From the NCBI GenBank assembly GCA_022763425.1, contig JALEGD010000001.1, positions 1,006,572-1,070,571 on the forward strand: DNA of 64,000 nt. Reading direction: 5' to 3'. The DNA comes from Pelagibacteraceae bacterium (GTDB lineage Bacteria > Pseudomonadota > Alphaproteobacteria > Pelagibacterales > Pelagibacteraceae). The notes beneath the pieces were generated by a model. That model was not told the DNA's origin. It did not search any database and saw only the letters and a program-made list of their open reading frames with translations. Positions within the stretch are counted from its first letter, which is position 1, and each line of letters opens with the position of its first letter. The position numbers were made by a program, and so were the translations under genes. Shown in pieces: positions 27,038 through 37,250 of the stretch.

Positions 27038-27187
27038 AAAATAAAAAGTCCTATAAAAATTTACAAATGTTCCAAAAATATCTTTGAAACCACAAGATAT
27101 GCTAAATGCAACTTTCTGGTTGTATACGGTTACATCAATAGTTGATGTTTGTTAGTTATTAAAATCAACTAATAGGGAGATTTTAAA
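27038..27187 (+). promoter_or_regulatory. Upstream region of the betaine-type transporter, with inverted repeats
   Basis: Two inverted repeats precede the gene: ACATCAA-TAG-TTGATGT (27132-27148, 7-bp perfect arms) and TTAGTT/AACTAA (27152-27157 with 27167-27172). They are operator-like in size, and the first could bind a dimeric repressor or activator. A clear ribosome-binding site AGGGAGA (27174-27180) lies 7 bases before ATG. No -10/-35 pair is convincing, and no riboswitch is recognised. Confidence 0.5.
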
Positions 27188-28147
27188 ATGAAACTACTAC
27201 GAATAGTATTATATATATTAACAGTTGTATCATTCGCCGCCAGTGGGCATGCGAAGTCCATTAAGATGGCAAAAGCAAACTGGGATACAGGATATTTCCA
27301 AGCTGAAGTTTATAAAATGGGATTAGAAAAGCTGGGATACAAAGTTAAAAAACCTCAGGCCATCAAACCTTCAGTTTTTTATTTAGCAGCTGCATCTGGT
27401 GATGCTGATCTTTGGGTTAATGGCTGGGAAGGCACTCATCAAACTTATCTGAAAGATAAAAACGTTAAAGGCAAAGTTAAAGCTGTTGGATATGTCATGA
27501 AAAAAGGTGGCTTACAGGGTTACTTAATTGATAAAAAAACTGCTGATGCATTAAATATCAAGAGCGTATTAGATATTAAAAAACATGCAAAACAATTTGA
27601 TGCAAATGGAGATGGAAAAGCCGATATGGTGGCATGTCCTCCAGGATGGGGTTGTGAAAAAAGAATTACAAAACAATTTGCAGAACTGGGTTTGGGTGAT
27701 TTTATTAACCCCATTAAAGCAGAGTATTCTGCGTCCATGGCTGATGCATTAGCAAGATATAAAAATGGAAAGTCAATTCTATTTTATACTTGGACACCAA
27801 ACTGGACGGTTGGAGCTTTTAAATTAGGAAAAGACGTTGTTTGGATTGAAGTTCCTATGAAAGATACTAAAGCTGTTAAAGTTGCAAATGCAACAAAATC
27901 TAAAATCAATATGGGTTTTGGTGCAGATGATATTAGACCATTTGCAAATACGACTTTCTTAAAAAAAAATCCAGAAGTTAAAAAATTTCTAGAAGTTGCC
28001 TCGATTCCATTAGCAGATATTTCTGCTCAAAATTTGAAGATGAACAAAGGTGAAAAAAGTGAAAGAGATGTTCGTCGTCATGCAAAAGAATGGATTAAAG
28101 CGAACCAAAGTACATTTGATAGCTGGATTGCAAAAGCAAAGAAGTAA
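27188..28147 (+). CDS. Glycine betaine/proline-type ABC transporter substrate-binding protein
   Basis: 319 residues with an N-terminal signal peptide ending near SGHAKS (about residue 23), then the ProX/OpuAC fold: ANWDTGYFQAEVYKMGLEKLGY, an aromatic ligand box in GDADLWVNGWEGTHQTYL and WTPNWTVGAFKLG. It probably captures quaternary amines such as glycine betaine; proline, choline or DMSP are also possible. Together with the permease 6 bases downstream it forms an osmolyte uptake system, typically highly expressed in SAR11. Inverted repeats lie upstream. Confidence 0.9.
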   Translation: MKLLRIVLYILTVVSFAASGHAKSIKMAKANWDTGYFQAEVYKMGLEKLGYKVKKPQAIKPSVFYLAAASGDADLWVNGWEGTHQTYLKDKNVKGKVKAVGYVMKKGGLQGYLIDKKTADALNIKSVLDIKKHAKQFDANGDGKADMVACPPGWGCEKRITKQFAELGLGDFINPIKAEYSASMADALARYKNGKSILFYTWTPNWTVGAFKLGKDVVWIEVPMKDTKAVKVANATKSKINMGFGADDIRPFANTTFLKKNPEVKKFLEVASIPLADISAQNLKMNKGEKSERDVRRHAKEWIKANQSTFDSWIAKAKK

Positions 28148-28153
28148 TTCAAA

Positions 28154-28993
28154 TTGGATTTTTTAAACCCGTCAAATTACGGCTATGTTCCATTAGCTGA
28201 ATGGATTGAAAAATATGTTAAAGACTGGTTGTTTGCACAGCGACCAGTCTTTAAAAAAATATCTGTGCCTATTGAAAGCACACTTGATTCACTTGATAGT
28301 CTTTTTAATTTTGTTCCATTGCCAATTGTTATCCTTTTTTTTGTCTTTGCGGCCTATAAAACTAATGGAATCAAGTTTGCAGTATTTACATTTTTAAGTT
28401 TAGTTTTTATTGATCTTCTTGATATCTGGGAAGAAACGATGACGACCATGGCTATGATTGTGACCGCTGTTTTATTTTGTTGTTTAATTGGCATTCCGCT
28501 TGGTATCGCTGCATCACGAAGTAATGTATTTGAAATTATTTTGCGTCCTATCTTAGATGTAATGCAAACTATTCCAAGTTTTGTTTATTTAATTCCAGTT
28601 GTGATGCTATTTGGTGTTGGTTTAACACCAGGCGTAATTGCAATTATTATTTTTGCTCTAGCTCCAATTATTCGTTTAACAAATCTTGGACTTAGACAAG
28701 TAACGAAAGGCGTTAAAGATGCAGGTCGTGCACTTGGTTGTAGTAAATTTGTTATACTTTATAAAATTGAATTACCACTTGCTTTAAAATCAATCATGGC
28801 TGGAGTAAATCAAACTTTAATGCTGTCATTATCAATGGCAGTGATTGCAGCTTTAATTGGAGCGGGTGGGCTTGGTCTTACTGTTTATGTTGGTCTTGGA
28901 CGATTAGATATTGGGCAAGCTTTTGTTGGTGGACTTGGAATTGTTCTCATTGCAATTATTTTTGATCGCATTACTCAAAAAATAATTAAATAA
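28154..28993 (+). CDS. Glycine betaine/proline-type ABC transporter permease (ProW-like)
   Basis: 279-residue membrane protein with about six to seven segments. The ABC permease loop motif is present (GLRQVTKGVKDAGRALGCSK, EAA-like), as are PILDVMQTIPSFVYLIPVVMLF and MLSLSMAVIAALIGAGGLG, the ProW/OpuAB signature. It uses TTG as start at 28154, with the next in-frame Met deep inside the membrane domain. The ATPase that should complete the transporter is not next to it: 120 bases later an amino-acid binding protein begins. Confidence 0.9.
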   Translation: MDFLNPSNYGYVPLAEWIEKYVKDWLFAQRPVFKKISVPIESTLDSLDSLFNFVPLPIVILFFVFAAYKTNGIKFAVFTFLSLVFIDLLDIWEETMTTMAMIVTAVLFCCLIGIPLGIAASRSNVFEIILRPILDVMQTIPSFVYLIPVVMLFGVGLTPGVIAIIIFALAPIIRLTNLGLRQVTKGVKDAGRALGCSKFVILYKIELPLALKSIMAGVNQTLMLSLSMAVIAALIGAGGLGLTVYVGLGRLDIGQAFVGGLGIVLIAIIFDRITQKIIK

Positions 28994-29113
28994 ATACAAC
29001 CTTTAATTGTTTTTGTTATATCCCAAATTCATAACTGGGATAATTAAATAATTGTAATTTAACTTAGATTTTTCTATCTTAAGCCATCTTTAATTTAAAT
29101 TAAAAGGGGAACA
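28994..29113 (+). promoter_or_regulatory. Upstream region of aapJ with inverted repeat
   Basis: TATCCCA (29019-29025) and TGGGATA (29036-29042) form a 7-bp perfect inverted repeat with a 10-base spacer, about 72-95 bases before the aapJ ATG. No T run follows, so it reads as an operator or RNA hairpin more than as a terminator. A strong ribosome-binding site AAAGGGGA stands before ATG at 29114. Confidence 0.4.
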
Positions 29114-30157
29114 ATGAAAAACATAATGAAAGCAATTGGTAGTTTATCAGTATTAGCTTTTGTTTTAACAGCTTGCGGCGACGGCGGTGGAGCTAAAAAA
29201 ACAACTAGTACTTTAGATACTACTAAAAGTCAGGGCTTTGTAAAATGTGGAGTTTCACAAGGTCTTCCAGGATTTTCTAATGCTGATGCATCAGGAAACT
29301 GGACAGGTATCGACGTAGACGTTTGTAGAGCAGTAGCTGCTGCAGTTTTAGGTGATGCTAATAAAGTAAAGTATACACCTTTAAGTGCTAAAGAAAGATT
29401 CACCGCATTACAAGCTGGAGAAATCGACGTACTTTCAAGAAACACAACTTGGACATTAGAAAGAGATGCTTCAATCGGATTAACATTCGTTGGTGTAAAC
29501 TTCTACGATGGTCAAGGTTTCATGGTAAGAAAAGCAACTGGAATAAAATCAGTTAATGATTTTAAAAACGGTGTAAAAGTATGTACAAACACTGGTACAA
29601 CAACTGAGCTTAACATGGCTGACTTCTTTAAATCTAAAGGAGTTCAATATGAACCTGTAGTATTTGAAAAAGCGGACGAAGTTGTACAAGCTTATGATGC
29701 TGGTAGATGTGATACTTATACAACTGATAAATCAGGATTAGCAGCTCAAAGAACTAAAATGTCTGCACCTGGTGACCACGTTGTATTACCAGAGACAATT
29801 TCTAAAGAACCTTTAGGCCCTGTTGTAAGACAAGGTGATGCTAAATGGGAAGATGTTGTTAGATGGTCATTAAATGTATGGATTGAAGCTGAAGAGTACG
29901 GTGTAAATTCAGGCAATATTGACTCTATGAAAGACAGCAAAAACCCAGCTATTCAAAGAATAGTCGGTGCTGAAGGTACTAAAAATGGTGAAGCCCTAGG
30001 TTTAGATAACCAGTGGAGCTATAGAATTATCAAGCAAGTTGGTAACTATGGTGAAAGCTATAAAAAACATATAGCTGATACTGGTATTTTACCTGACAGA
30101 GGTCCAAATAACTTATGGACTAAAGGCGGAATACTTTACGTACCACCAGTTAGATAA
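29114..30157 (+). CDS. aapJ: General L-amino-acid ABC transporter, substrate-binding protein (AapJ-like)
   Basis: 347 residues: a signal segment with lipobox LTAC, so Cys21 is predicted to be lipid-modified, followed by Gly/Lys linker and the amino-acid-binding fold (VKCGVSQGLPGFSNADASGNW, GIDVDVCRAVAAAVLGD, FTALQAGEIDVLSRNTTWT). It is closest in pattern to AapJ/BztA, which take up many L-amino acids. Codons are cleaner and GC a little higher than in neighbours, consistent with strong expression. A terminator-like hairpin separates it from the permease genes, which would allow excess binding protein. AapJ of other species is usually a soluble periplasmic protein, so the lipobox is noteworthy. 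Confidence 0.93.
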   Translation: MKNIMKAIGSLSVLAFVLTACGDGGGAKKTTSTLDTTKSQGFVKCGVSQGLPGFSNADASGNWTGIDVDVCRAVAAAVLGDANKVKYTPLSAKERFTALQAGEIDVLSRNTTWTLERDASIGLTFVGVNFYDGQGFMVRKATGIKSVNDFKNGVKVCTNTGTTTELNMADFFKSKGVQYEPVVFEKADEVVQAYDAGRCDTYTTDKSGLAAQRTKMSAPGDHVVLPETISKEPLGPVVRQGDAKWEDVVRWSLNVWIEAEEYGVNSGNIDSMKDSKNPAIQRIVGAEGTKNGEALGLDNQWSYRIIKQVGNYGESYKKHIADTGILPDRGPNNLWTKGGILYVPPVR

Positions 30158-30167
30158 AACACTATTT

Positions 30168-30200
30168 AAAAAAGGGCTGGATTTTCCAGCCCTTTTTTTT
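30168..30200 (+). terminator. Terminator-like hairpin between aapJ and aapQ
   Basis: GGGCTGG (30174-30180), 5-base loop, CCAGCCC (30186-30192), then eight T, with A/T extension of the stem by about three pairs. It is a full rho-independent terminator located 12 bases before the next gene of an operon, so it is best read as a partial terminator that sets the ratio of binding protein to permease. Confidence 0.93.
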
Positions 30201-30212
30201 AATCTACCTAAA

Positions 30213-31409
30213 ATGTCTTTTATTCAAAATCATTTAGAAAAAATTGATCAGTACTTAAATGATCATCCAAGAGTAAAATTTTTATTACCACAAGCAATTC
30301 TTATTATATTTGTTTTATCAGTCATTTCTTATTTTTCATTCAATGCAAGCTCAAATCTTTCAGCAAGAGGTATTAATACTGGGTTTGGTTTTTTAAGTAA
30401 CAAAGCATCTTTTGATATTCAGTTTAGTTTAATCGAGTTTGACTCGAGTATGACTTATGGTCGTGCTTATTTAGTAGGTTTATTAAATACAATTTTAGTC
30501 TCTGTTATTGGAATTATATTTGCAACCATTCTTGGTTTTATATTTGGTATATTAAGACTTTCATCAAATCCTTTAGCATCAGGATTGGCGACTTCTTATA
30601 TTGAGTTTTTTAGAAATATTTCTTTATTACTTCAAATCTTTTTTTGGTATTTCACCGTACTTCGTTTGTTACCTCAGGCAGAAAATTCGATTATATTTTT
30701 TGACTCTATCTATGCAAATATCAAAGGAATTTATTTTCCAGAGTTTATCTGGACAAATTTAAGTTTCTTAGTTTACGGTTTAATTTTTACATTTATTTCC
30801 ATTTACTTCTTTAATGCCTATGCCAAAAGATTAAGAGAAAATACTGGAAAACAATTACCTCAATTTCTAATTTCGCTTGGAATTTTAATTATTTTACCAA
30901 CATTAGTAATATTTATTTTTGGCGTTGGTGTTGAGTTTTCTCATCCAAAACTTGAAGTTAAAATGGGAATTGCAAACTACATTGGAGGATCATCAATTAT
31001 ACCAGAATTTTTAGCCCTAGCCTTTGCGTTATCAATTTATACATCAACTTTTATTGCAGAAAACGTTAGAGCTGGAATTTTAGGAATTGATAAAGGGCAA
31101 AAAGAAGCTGCAGCATCAATTGGATTAACGAATACTCAAATTTTAAGATTAGTAGTCATTCCTCAAGCATTAAGAATTATTATACCACCAACGACTAACC
31201 AGTATTTAAATCTGACTAAAAACTCATCTCTTGCAGCTGCTATTGCTTACCCAGATATTGTTTTAGTTTTTGCTGGAACAGCTTTAATGCAAACAGGTAG
31301 AGCAATTGAAATTGTAACCATCACGATGCTTACTTATTTAACGTTAAGTATAAGTATTTCTATCTTTATGAATTGGTACAACAAAAAGGTTTCTTTGACA
31401 GAAAGATAA
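30213..31409 (+). CDS. aapQ: Amino-acid ABC transporter permease (AapQ-like)
   Basis: 398-residue membrane permease, the long form of the HisMQ family found in Aap/Bzt systems. N-terminal transmembrane segment with an FSFNASSNLSARGINTGFGFL stretch (residues about 42-62, shortened here to ARGINTGFGFL), and the EAA loop in GILGIDKGQKEAAASIGLTN. It forms a heterodimer with AapM encoded 1 base downstream. Its start is only 12 bases after the operon hairpin. Confidence 0.92.
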   Translation: MSFIQNHLEKIDQYLNDHPRVKFLLPQAILIIFVLSVISYFSFNASSNLSARGINTGFGFLSNKASFDIQFSLIEFDSSMTYGRAYLVGLLNTILVSVIGIIFATILGFIFGILRLSSNPLASGLATSYIEFFRNISLLLQIFFWYFTVLRLLPQAENSIIFFDSIYANIKGIYFPEFIWTNLSFLVYGLIFTFISIYFFNAYAKRLRENTGKQLPQFLISLGILIILPTLVIFIFGVGVEFSHPKLEVKMGIANYIGGSSIIPEFLALAFALSIYTSTFIAENVRAGILGIDKGQKEAAASIGLTNTQILRLVVIPQALRIIIPPTTNQYLNLTKNSSLAAAIAYPDIVLVFAGTALMQTGRAIEIVTITMLTYLTLSISISIFMNWYNKKVSLTER

Positions 31410-31410
31410 T

Positions 31411-32457
31411 ATGAATAAAACTTTAAATTACATTAGAGAGAAATTTTTTTCATCACCGATTGATGCATTTCTTACAATATCAATTAGTTATTTAATCTAT
31501 CTAACTATTCCACCACTACTTGATTGGATGTTCATCAGTGCAACTTTTTCAGGTGAAAGTAAAACAGAATGTGTTTCAGGTGGAGCATGCTGGGTATTTG
31601 TAAAAATTTGGTTTAATAGATTTTTATATGGAATGTATCCAAATGATGAAATTTGGAGAATCAATCTTCCATTTGGATTTTTAGTAGTATCAATTATTGT
31701 CTACAGATTTTTAAATGAAAAATATAAAAAATATCTATTTTTATTTTTAGTTATTCCTTTTCCAATTTTATCCTTAATGCTTTTTTCTGGTGGCTTTCTT
31801 GGTTTAATGCCAGTTGATACAAGGGAATGGGGAGGATTATTTTTAACACTCGTTATATCAATATTTGCAATCATCTTCTGTTTCCCATTAGGCGTTCTTT
31901 TGGCAATGGGGAGAAGATCAAATCTTCCAGTAGTGCGATATTTTTCAATTGGCTTTATTGAATTTTGGAGAGGGGTTCCTCTAATTACAGTTTTATTTAT
32001 GGCAGGCGTTATGTTCCCGCTTCTTTTACCGGCTGGAACTAATATGGATAAATTAGTTAGAGTTATTATTGCAATTACCTTGTTTGAAGCTGCTTATATG
32101 GCTGAAGTGGTTAGAGGTGGATTGCAAGCTGTAGGTCGCGGTCAATATGATGCATCAAAAGCAATTGGTATGGGATATTGGAAAAGTCATATCTTTATTA
32201 TTCTTCCACAAGCTTTAAAATTAGTGATACCTGGAATTGCAAATACTTTCATTGCACTATTCAAAGATACACCTTTAGTTTTTGTGGTTGGACTACTTGA
32301 AATTTTAGGAATGGTAAATTTAGCAAAAACAAATCCTGCATGGCTTGGAATGGCAACAGAAGGTTATGTATTTGTAGCTTTAGTTTACTGGATTTTCTGT
32401 TTCGCTATGAGCAGATATAGTTTAAGTATAGAGAGAAAATTAAAAACAACTAACTAG
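31411..32457 (+). CDS. aapM: Amino-acid ABC transporter permease (AapM-like)
   Basis: 348-residue second permease of the general amino-acid transporter. It has the extended N-terminus of AapM with a [21 protein letters not shown] segment (residues about 54-74; core ACWVFVK), and the EAA loop in [23 protein letters not shown]. It is followed by the ATPase gene after 5 bases, completing aapJQMP. Confidence 0.92.
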   Translation: MNKTLNYIREKFFSSPIDAFLTISISYLIYLTIPPLLDWMFISATFSGESKTECVSGGACWVFVKIWFNRFLYGMYPNDEIWRINLPFGFLVVSIIVYRFLNEKYKKYLFLFLVIPFPILSLMLFSGGFLGLMPVDTREWGGLFLTLVISIFAIIFCFPLGVLLAMGRRSNLPVVRYFSIGFIEFWRGVPLITVLFMAGVMFPLLLPAGTNMDKLVRVIIAITLFEAAYMAEVVRGGLQAVGRGQYDASKAIGMGYWKSHIFIILPQALKLVIPGIANTFIALFKDTPLVFVVGLLEILGMVNLAKTNPAWLGMATEGYVFVALVYWIFCFAMSRYSLSIERKLKTTN

Positions 32458-32462
32458 GGATA

Positions 32463-33194
32463 ATGGAAAGCATAATTCAATTAAAACAAGTCAATAAATG
32501 GTACGGTGATTTTCACGTCCTAAAAGATATTAACTTTGAGGTTAGCGAGAAAGAAAAAGTTGTTATTTGTGGCCCTTCTGGATCAGGAAAGTCTACATTA
32601 ATTAGATGCATCAATAGATTAGAAGAACATCAAAAAGGTGAAATCATAGCAGATGGCATGACCCTTGATGAGAATACAAAAAATATCTCAGCAATTAGAA
32701 GTGAAGTTGGAATGGTGTTTCAACAGTTTAATTTATTTCCACACCTATCTATTTTAGAAAATTGTACACTTGCTCAAATTTGGGTGAAGAAAAAGACAAA
32801 AAAAGAATCTGAAGCTTTAGCTATGGATTATTTGAAAAAAGTTCAAATTGATGATCAGGCTGCAAAGTTTCCGGGACAGTTATCAGGTGGACAGCAACAA
32901 AGAGCTGCTATTGCTAGAGCGCTTTGTATGGAACCAAAGATTATGCTTTTTGATGAGCCTACATCTGCATTAGACCCTGAAATGATTAAAGAGGTTTTGG
33001 ATGTGATGGTTGATTTAGCAAAAGGCGGTATGACAATGTGTGTGGTAACACATGAGATGGGTTTTGCAAAAGAAGTTGCAGACCGTGTCGTATTTATGGA
33101 CGAAGGTAATATTGTTGAAGCTAAAAAGACTAAAGACTTCTTTGATAACCCAGAGAATGAGCGAACAAAACTTTTCCTAAGTCAAATTCTATAA
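32463..33194 (+). CDS. aapP: Amino-acid ABC transporter ATP-binding protein (AapP-like)
   Basis: 243-residue ATPase with Walker [10 protein letters not shown] (about residues 36-44), [15 protein letters not shown]-loop, signature [15 protein letters not shown], Walker [14 protein letters not shown] and switch His in VVTHEMGF. It is the usual polar-amino-acid subclass. It completes the operon of binding protein, two permeases and ATPase. It is not evidently shared with the betaine permease upstream, which needs a ProV-type ATPase with a different fold extension. Confidence 0.95.
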   Translation: MESIIQLKQVNKWYGDFHVLKDINFEVSEKEKVVICGPSGSGKSTLIRCINRLEEHQKGEIIADGMTLDENTKNISAIRSEVGMVFQQFNLFPHLSILENCTLAQIWVKKKTKKESEALAMDYLKKVQIDDQAAKFPGQLSGGQQQRAAIARALCMEPKIMLFDEPTSALDPEMIKEVLDVMVDLAKGGMTMCVVTHEMGFAKEVADRVVFMDEGNIVEAKKTKDFFDNPENERTKLFLSQIL

Positions 33195-33228
33195 ACTTTT
33201 TGTTTATATAAGATATACTTTAACTCAG

Positions 33229-34206
33229 ATGAATAACTATAATTTTGTAGTTGATGAAAATTTTGATCAAAAAAGAATTGATCAAGTTGTAGCAAAACAA
33301 TATCCAAAAATTAGTAGATCAAAGGTTAGTAAAATTATAAAAACTGAGCTCCTTAAACTAAATGGTGAAGTTTTAAAAGATCCATCTCATAAAGTTAAAT
33401 CAGGAGACCAAATCGAATTTGAGAATTTAAAAGAAGAAACCATTAATCTTATTCCAAAGAAAATGGACCTTAACATTATATTTGAAGATCAAGATATCAT
33501 TATCATAGATAAGCCTATTGGAATGGTTGTTCACCCAGGTGCGGGTAATTATGAAGATACGATGGTTAATGGTTTGCTTTATCATTGTAAAAATAATCTT
33601 TCAGGTATGAACGGTGAAGATCGACCGGGTATAGTTCATCGTATTGATAAAGATACCAGTGGATTATTAGTTGTTGCTAAAAATGATCAAGCACATGCCT
33701 TTATTGCAAAACAATTTGAAGAGCATTCAATTAAAAGAAGTTATTTAGTTTTTGTCTATGGAATTCTTAGACCTCTTCATGGAAAAATTGAAACCTTGAT
33801 TGGTAGGAATAAAACTAACCGACAAAAAATGAGTGCAGATGTGATTAGAGGTAAAGATGCGATAACCAATTATGAAACGCTAGAAGTTTTTAAAGGAAAT
33901 AAAATTCCAGATATTAGTTTAGTTAAATGTATTCTTGAGACAGGACGAACTCATCAAATTCGAGTTCACATGTCTCATAAAGGTAATCCAATTTTAGGAG
34001 ATCAAACTTATGGTAAAAAGATAAAAAAAATTAGAGGTATTGATCAAGAATTTGAAGAAATTTTAAAATCATTAAAAAGACAAGCCCTACACGCTCATAC
34101 TCTTGGATTTATTCACCCAACAACAAATGAAGAGGTATTCTTTGCCTCAGAATTGCCAGATGATTTAAATAAATTAAAAAATAGGCTGGAAACACTAAAA
34201 AATTGA
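33229..34206 (+). CDS. rluD: Large-subunit pseudouridine synthase, RluA/RluD family
   Basis: 325 residues: an N-terminal S4-like RNA-binding domain (KRIDQVVAKQYPKISRSKVSKII) and the RluA catalytic domain with the Asp in HRIDKDTSGLLVVAKN. GRTHQIRVHMSH is the C-terminal motif. By family and by its place before rpoH it most likely is RluD, which modifies helix 69 of 23S rRNA; RluC-type specificity cannot be excluded. It lies 34 bases after aapP. Confidence 0.9.
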   Translation: MNNYNFVVDENFDQKRIDQVVAKQYPKISRSKVSKIIKTELLKLNGEVLKDPSHKVKSGDQIEFENLKEETINLIPKKMDLNIIFEDQDIIIIDKPIGMVVHPGAGNYEDTMVNGLLYHCKNNLSGMNGEDRPGIVHRIDKDTSGLLVVAKNDQAHAFIAKQFEEHSIKRSYLVFVYGILRPLHGKIETLIGRNKTNRQKMSADVIRGKDAITNYETLEVFKGNKIPDISLVKCILETGRTHQIRVHMSHKGNPILGDQTYGKKIKKIRGIDQEFEEILKSLKRQALHAHTLGFIHPTTNEEVFFASELPDDLNKLKNRLETLKN

Positions 34207-34243
34207 GCCTTGAAGGTTTGAAATTAAAAATTACATATACAGC

Positions 34244-35146
34244 ATGAGTAAAGAAATAAGTAAAACTAATCTTCCTGTTTTATCTCCTGACGGGAGTTTT
34301 GACTCTTATTTACAAAAGATAAGAAAATTTCCAATGCTGGATGCAGCAGAGGAATATATCCTAGCTAAAAATTGGAGGGAAAAAGGTGACAAAGAATCTG
34401 CTCATAAACTTGTTACTTCTCACTTGAGATTGGTTGCAAAAATTGCAACGGGTTACAGAGGATATGGTCTTCCAATGAGTGAATTGGTTTCTGAAGGTAA
34501 TATCGGATTAATGACTGCTGTTAAAAAATTTGATCCTGAAAGAGGTTTTAGATTAGCAACCTATGCAATGTGGTGGATTAAAGCGTCTATGCAGGAATAT
34601 ATTTTAAGATCCTGGAGCTTAGTTAAAATTGGAACAACTGCTGCACAAAAAAAGTTATTTTTTAATTTAAGAAAAATGAAAAACCAAATTATGAGATCAG
34701 ACCAAACTGATCTTTTGCCAGAACAAGTTACAGAAATTGCAAACCGACTTGATGTGACTGAAGATGAAGTGAATTCAATGGATCAGCGAATGAAAGGTCC
34801 TGAAGCATCATTAAATTCTACCATTTCTGGTGAAGAAGGTGAATCGGAATGGCAAGACTGGGTAGTAGATGAAAATGCTGATCAAGAGTTACAAATTGCA
34901 CACCGCCAAGAAACTAATAAAAGAAAAGCCTTATTAGATAAAGCAATGTCTATTTTAAATGAAAGAGAAAAAGAAATTTTATTTGATCGAAGATTAAATG
35001 AAGAGCCAAAGACATTAGAAGAATTAAGTCAAAAATATAATATTAGTCGTGAAAGAATTCGACAAATTGAAAATAGAGCATTTGAAAAACTACAAAAAGA
35101 AATGCTTGAACAAGCAAAAGACCAAAAACTAATTTCTGTAAATTAA
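34244..35146 (+). CDS. rpoH: RNA polymerase sigma factor RpoH (sigma-32)
   Basis: 300-residue heat-shock sigma factor. Region 2 is clear ([57 protein letters not shown]), followed by the RpoH box-like segment, and region 4 ends with [19 protein letters not shown]. It follows rluD, the standard alphaproteobacterial pair. The 3' end overlaps convergent purA by 4 bases. SAR11-like genomes have very few sigma factors, so this is one of the main global regulators. Confidence 0.95.
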   Translation: MSKEISKTNLPVLSPDGSFDSYLQKIRKFPMLDAAEEYILAKNWREKGDKESAHKLVTSHLRLVAKIATGYRGYGLPMSELVSEGNIGLMTAVKKFDPERGFRLATYAMWWIKASMQEYILRSWSLVKIGTTAAQKKLFFNLRKMKNQIMRSDQTDLLPEQVTEIANRLDVTEDEVNSMDQRMKGPEASLNSTISGEEGESEWQDWVVDENADQELQIAHRQETNKRKALLDKAMSILNEREKEILFDRRLNEEPKTLEELSQKYNISRERIRQIENRAFEKLQKEMLEQAKDQKLISVN

Positions 35147-36435
35147 TTATTAAAAGGATTTTCGAGAAGAATGGTATCTTCTCTTTCAGGGCTTGTTGAA
35201 ATGCTTGAAATTTTTGCACCAATAAAATCTTCTACAGCACCAACATAAATTTTTGCAAGATCTGGAAGATCTTCAATATTTCTAATTCCTTTTGTTTCAG
35301 ATTTCCAACCTTTAAATGTTTTGTAAATTGGTTTTACTTTTTTTTGATCTTCAACAGCTGCTGGGAAATAATCAATTTCTTTTCCATCAAGTTCATATTT
35401 TTCACAAAATTTAATTTCATCAAAATCATCAAGGACATCAAGTTTAGTCAATGCTATGCCATGTATACCTGCAACTTTAATGGTTTGTCTAACGAGCACT
35501 CCATCAAACCAACCGCAACGTCTTTTTCGATTTGTTACTGTTCCAAATTCATGTCCACGTTTTCCTAATTTTTCTCCATCAGCATCTTCAAGTTCGGTTG
35601 GAAAAGGACCCTCACCCACTCTAGTCGTATAAGCTTTTGTAATTCCAAGAACATAACCAATGGTATCTGGTCCACAGCCAGATCCTGTTGCAGCATTTGC
35701 AGCTACGGTATTAGATGACGTGACAAACGGATAGGTTCCATGGTCAACATCAAGTAAAATCCCTTGCGCACCTTCAAATAATATTTTTTTATTTTCAGAT
35801 TTAAATTCATCAATTTTTTTCCATACGGGTTGAGAATATTTTAAAATCTCAGGTGCAATCTTCATGAGTTCTTTTTTTAATTCTTCTTTTTCATAAATCT
35901 TTTTATTTAACCCTTTTCTAATTGCATTGTGATGTTGTAGTACAATATCTAGTCTTTGATCTAGGTTACTTTCAGATCTTAAATCCATGACACGAATTGC
36001 TCGTCTTCCCACTTTATCTTCGTAAGCAGGACCTATTCCTCTTCGTGTTGTTCCAATTTTTCCTTTTCCAGCAGCATCTTCTCTAATTTCATCCATTTCA
36101 CTGTGGTAAGGTAAAATTAAATTAGCAGTTTCAGCTATAATTAAATTTTCTTCTGTTACTTTAACGCCCTGATCTTGAATAGACTTAATCTCTTCTAATA
36201 GTGCCCAAGGGTTAACTACAACGCCATTTCCAATAACTGAAATCTTGCCTGGTCTGACAATTCCTGAAGGTAAAAGTTTTAATTTATAAGTGATGCCATC
36301 AATAACTAGTGTGTGTCCTGCATTATGACCACCTTGAAAACGAACAACAACATCTGCTTGATCTGACAACCAATCTACAATTTTACCTTTGCCCTCGTCT
36401 CCCCACTGCGAACCTACGACAACCACATTCTTCAT
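35143..36435 (-). CDS. purA: Adenylosuccinate synthetase
   Basis: GTP-dependent ligation of IMP and aspartate, first step of AMP synthesis. The 430-residue protein starts with [20 protein letters not shown] (glycine-rich loop GDEGKG, catalytic Asp), has [30 protein letters not shown] and the C-terminal base-recognition [12 protein letters not shown]. Normal length. It follows thiD by 2 bases in glmM-thiD-purA on the minus strand. Confidence 0.97.
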   Translation of the reverse strand: MKNVVVVGSQWGDEGKGKIVDWLSDQADVVVRFQGGHNAGHTLVIDGITYKLKLLPSGIVRPGKISVIGNGVVVNPWALLEEIKSIQDQGVKVTEENLIIAETANLILPYHSEMDEIREDAAGKGKIGTTRRGIGPAYEDKVGRRAIRVMDLRSESNLDQRLDIVLQHHNAIRKGLNKKIYEKEELKKELMKIAPEILKYSQPVWKKIDEFKSENKKILFEGAQGILLDVDHGTYPFVTSSNTVAANAATGSGCGPDTIGYVLGITKAYTTRVGEGPFPTELEDADGEKLGKRGHEFGTVTNRKRRCGWFDGVLVRQTIKVAGIHGIALTKLDVLDDFDEIKFCEKYELDGKEIDYFPAAVEDQKKVKPIYKTFKGWKSETKGIRNIEDLPDLAKIYVGAVEDFIGAKISSISTSPEREDTILLENPFNN

Positions 36436-36437
36436 AC

Positions 36438-37250
36438 TTACTTAAACTCTTTATTTATACTAACAGATGTTAGATGGTTAATTGGACCATGACCTTTTCC
36501 ATAATTAATCTTAGATCCAATAGCTTGATTAACATATTTGATACCGAGTTCGCATGCTTTGTTTATAGTTTTTCCACATGCTAAATAAGTTGTAATTGCG
36601 CTTGATAATGTACAGCCAGTTCCATGAGTATTTTTGGAATTAATTTTTTTATTTTTAAATACTTTAATCTCTTTTTTGTTGATCAAAACATCTCTTACAA
36701 AACTACCTTTTAAATGGCCCCCTTTAATTAGAACATTCGTTGCTCCTTTATTAATTAAAATTGACCCTGCATAAATCATATCTTCTGGCGTGTTAATTTT
36801 CATATTTGATAAAACTTCTGCCTCAGGAATATTAGGTGTAATCAAATATGCATGTTTGATCATTTGTTTTTCTAGAAACTGAATTGCTTTATTATTAATT
36901 AATTTAGCCCCACCTTTTGCGACCATCACTGGGTCTAGAATAATATGTTTTGTTTTAATTTTTTTTAAGCAACTAATAACTTGCTTAATCACTTCAACAG
37001 AATGAAGCATGCCAATTTTAATAGCATCAGGTTTAATATCATTTGCTGTAAACATGATTTGGTGTGCAATTTCTTTTGGTGGTATGGCAACAATTGATTT
37101 CACACCAGTTGTATTTTGAGCTGTGATGGCTGTTACTGCAGTCATCGCGTAACCACCAATTGCAGAAACTGTTTTTATATCTGCTTGTATTCCGGCACCA
37201 CCAGAAGAATCGGATCCTGCGATAATTAAAATCTTTGCTCTTGGTTTCAT
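36438..37250 (-). CDS. thiD: Hydroxymethylpyrimidine (phosphate) kinase
   Basis: Phosphorylates HMP and HMP-P to HMP-PP for thiamine synthesis. The 270-residue protein has [42 protein letters not shown], and the anion-hole motif [18 protein letters not shown]. It overlaps the glmM start by one base. ThiE is encoded at 56562 in the same window; no thiC is seen, consistent with the known HMP dependence of SAR11, though absence in the rest of the genome cannot be judged here. Confidence 0.95.
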   Translation of the reverse strand: MKPRAKILIIAGSDSSGGAGIQADIKTVSAIGGYAMTAVTAITAQNTTGVKSIVAIPPKEIAHQIMFTANDIKPDAIKIGMLHSVEVIKQVISCLKKIKTKHIILDPVMVAKGGAKLINNKAIQFLEKQMIKHAYLITPNIPEAEVLSNMKINTPEDMIYAGSILINKGATNVLIKGGHLKGSFVRDVLINKKEIKVFKNKKINSKNTHGTGCTLSSAITTYLACGKTINKACELGIKYVNQAIGSKINYGKGHGPINHLTSVSINKEFK

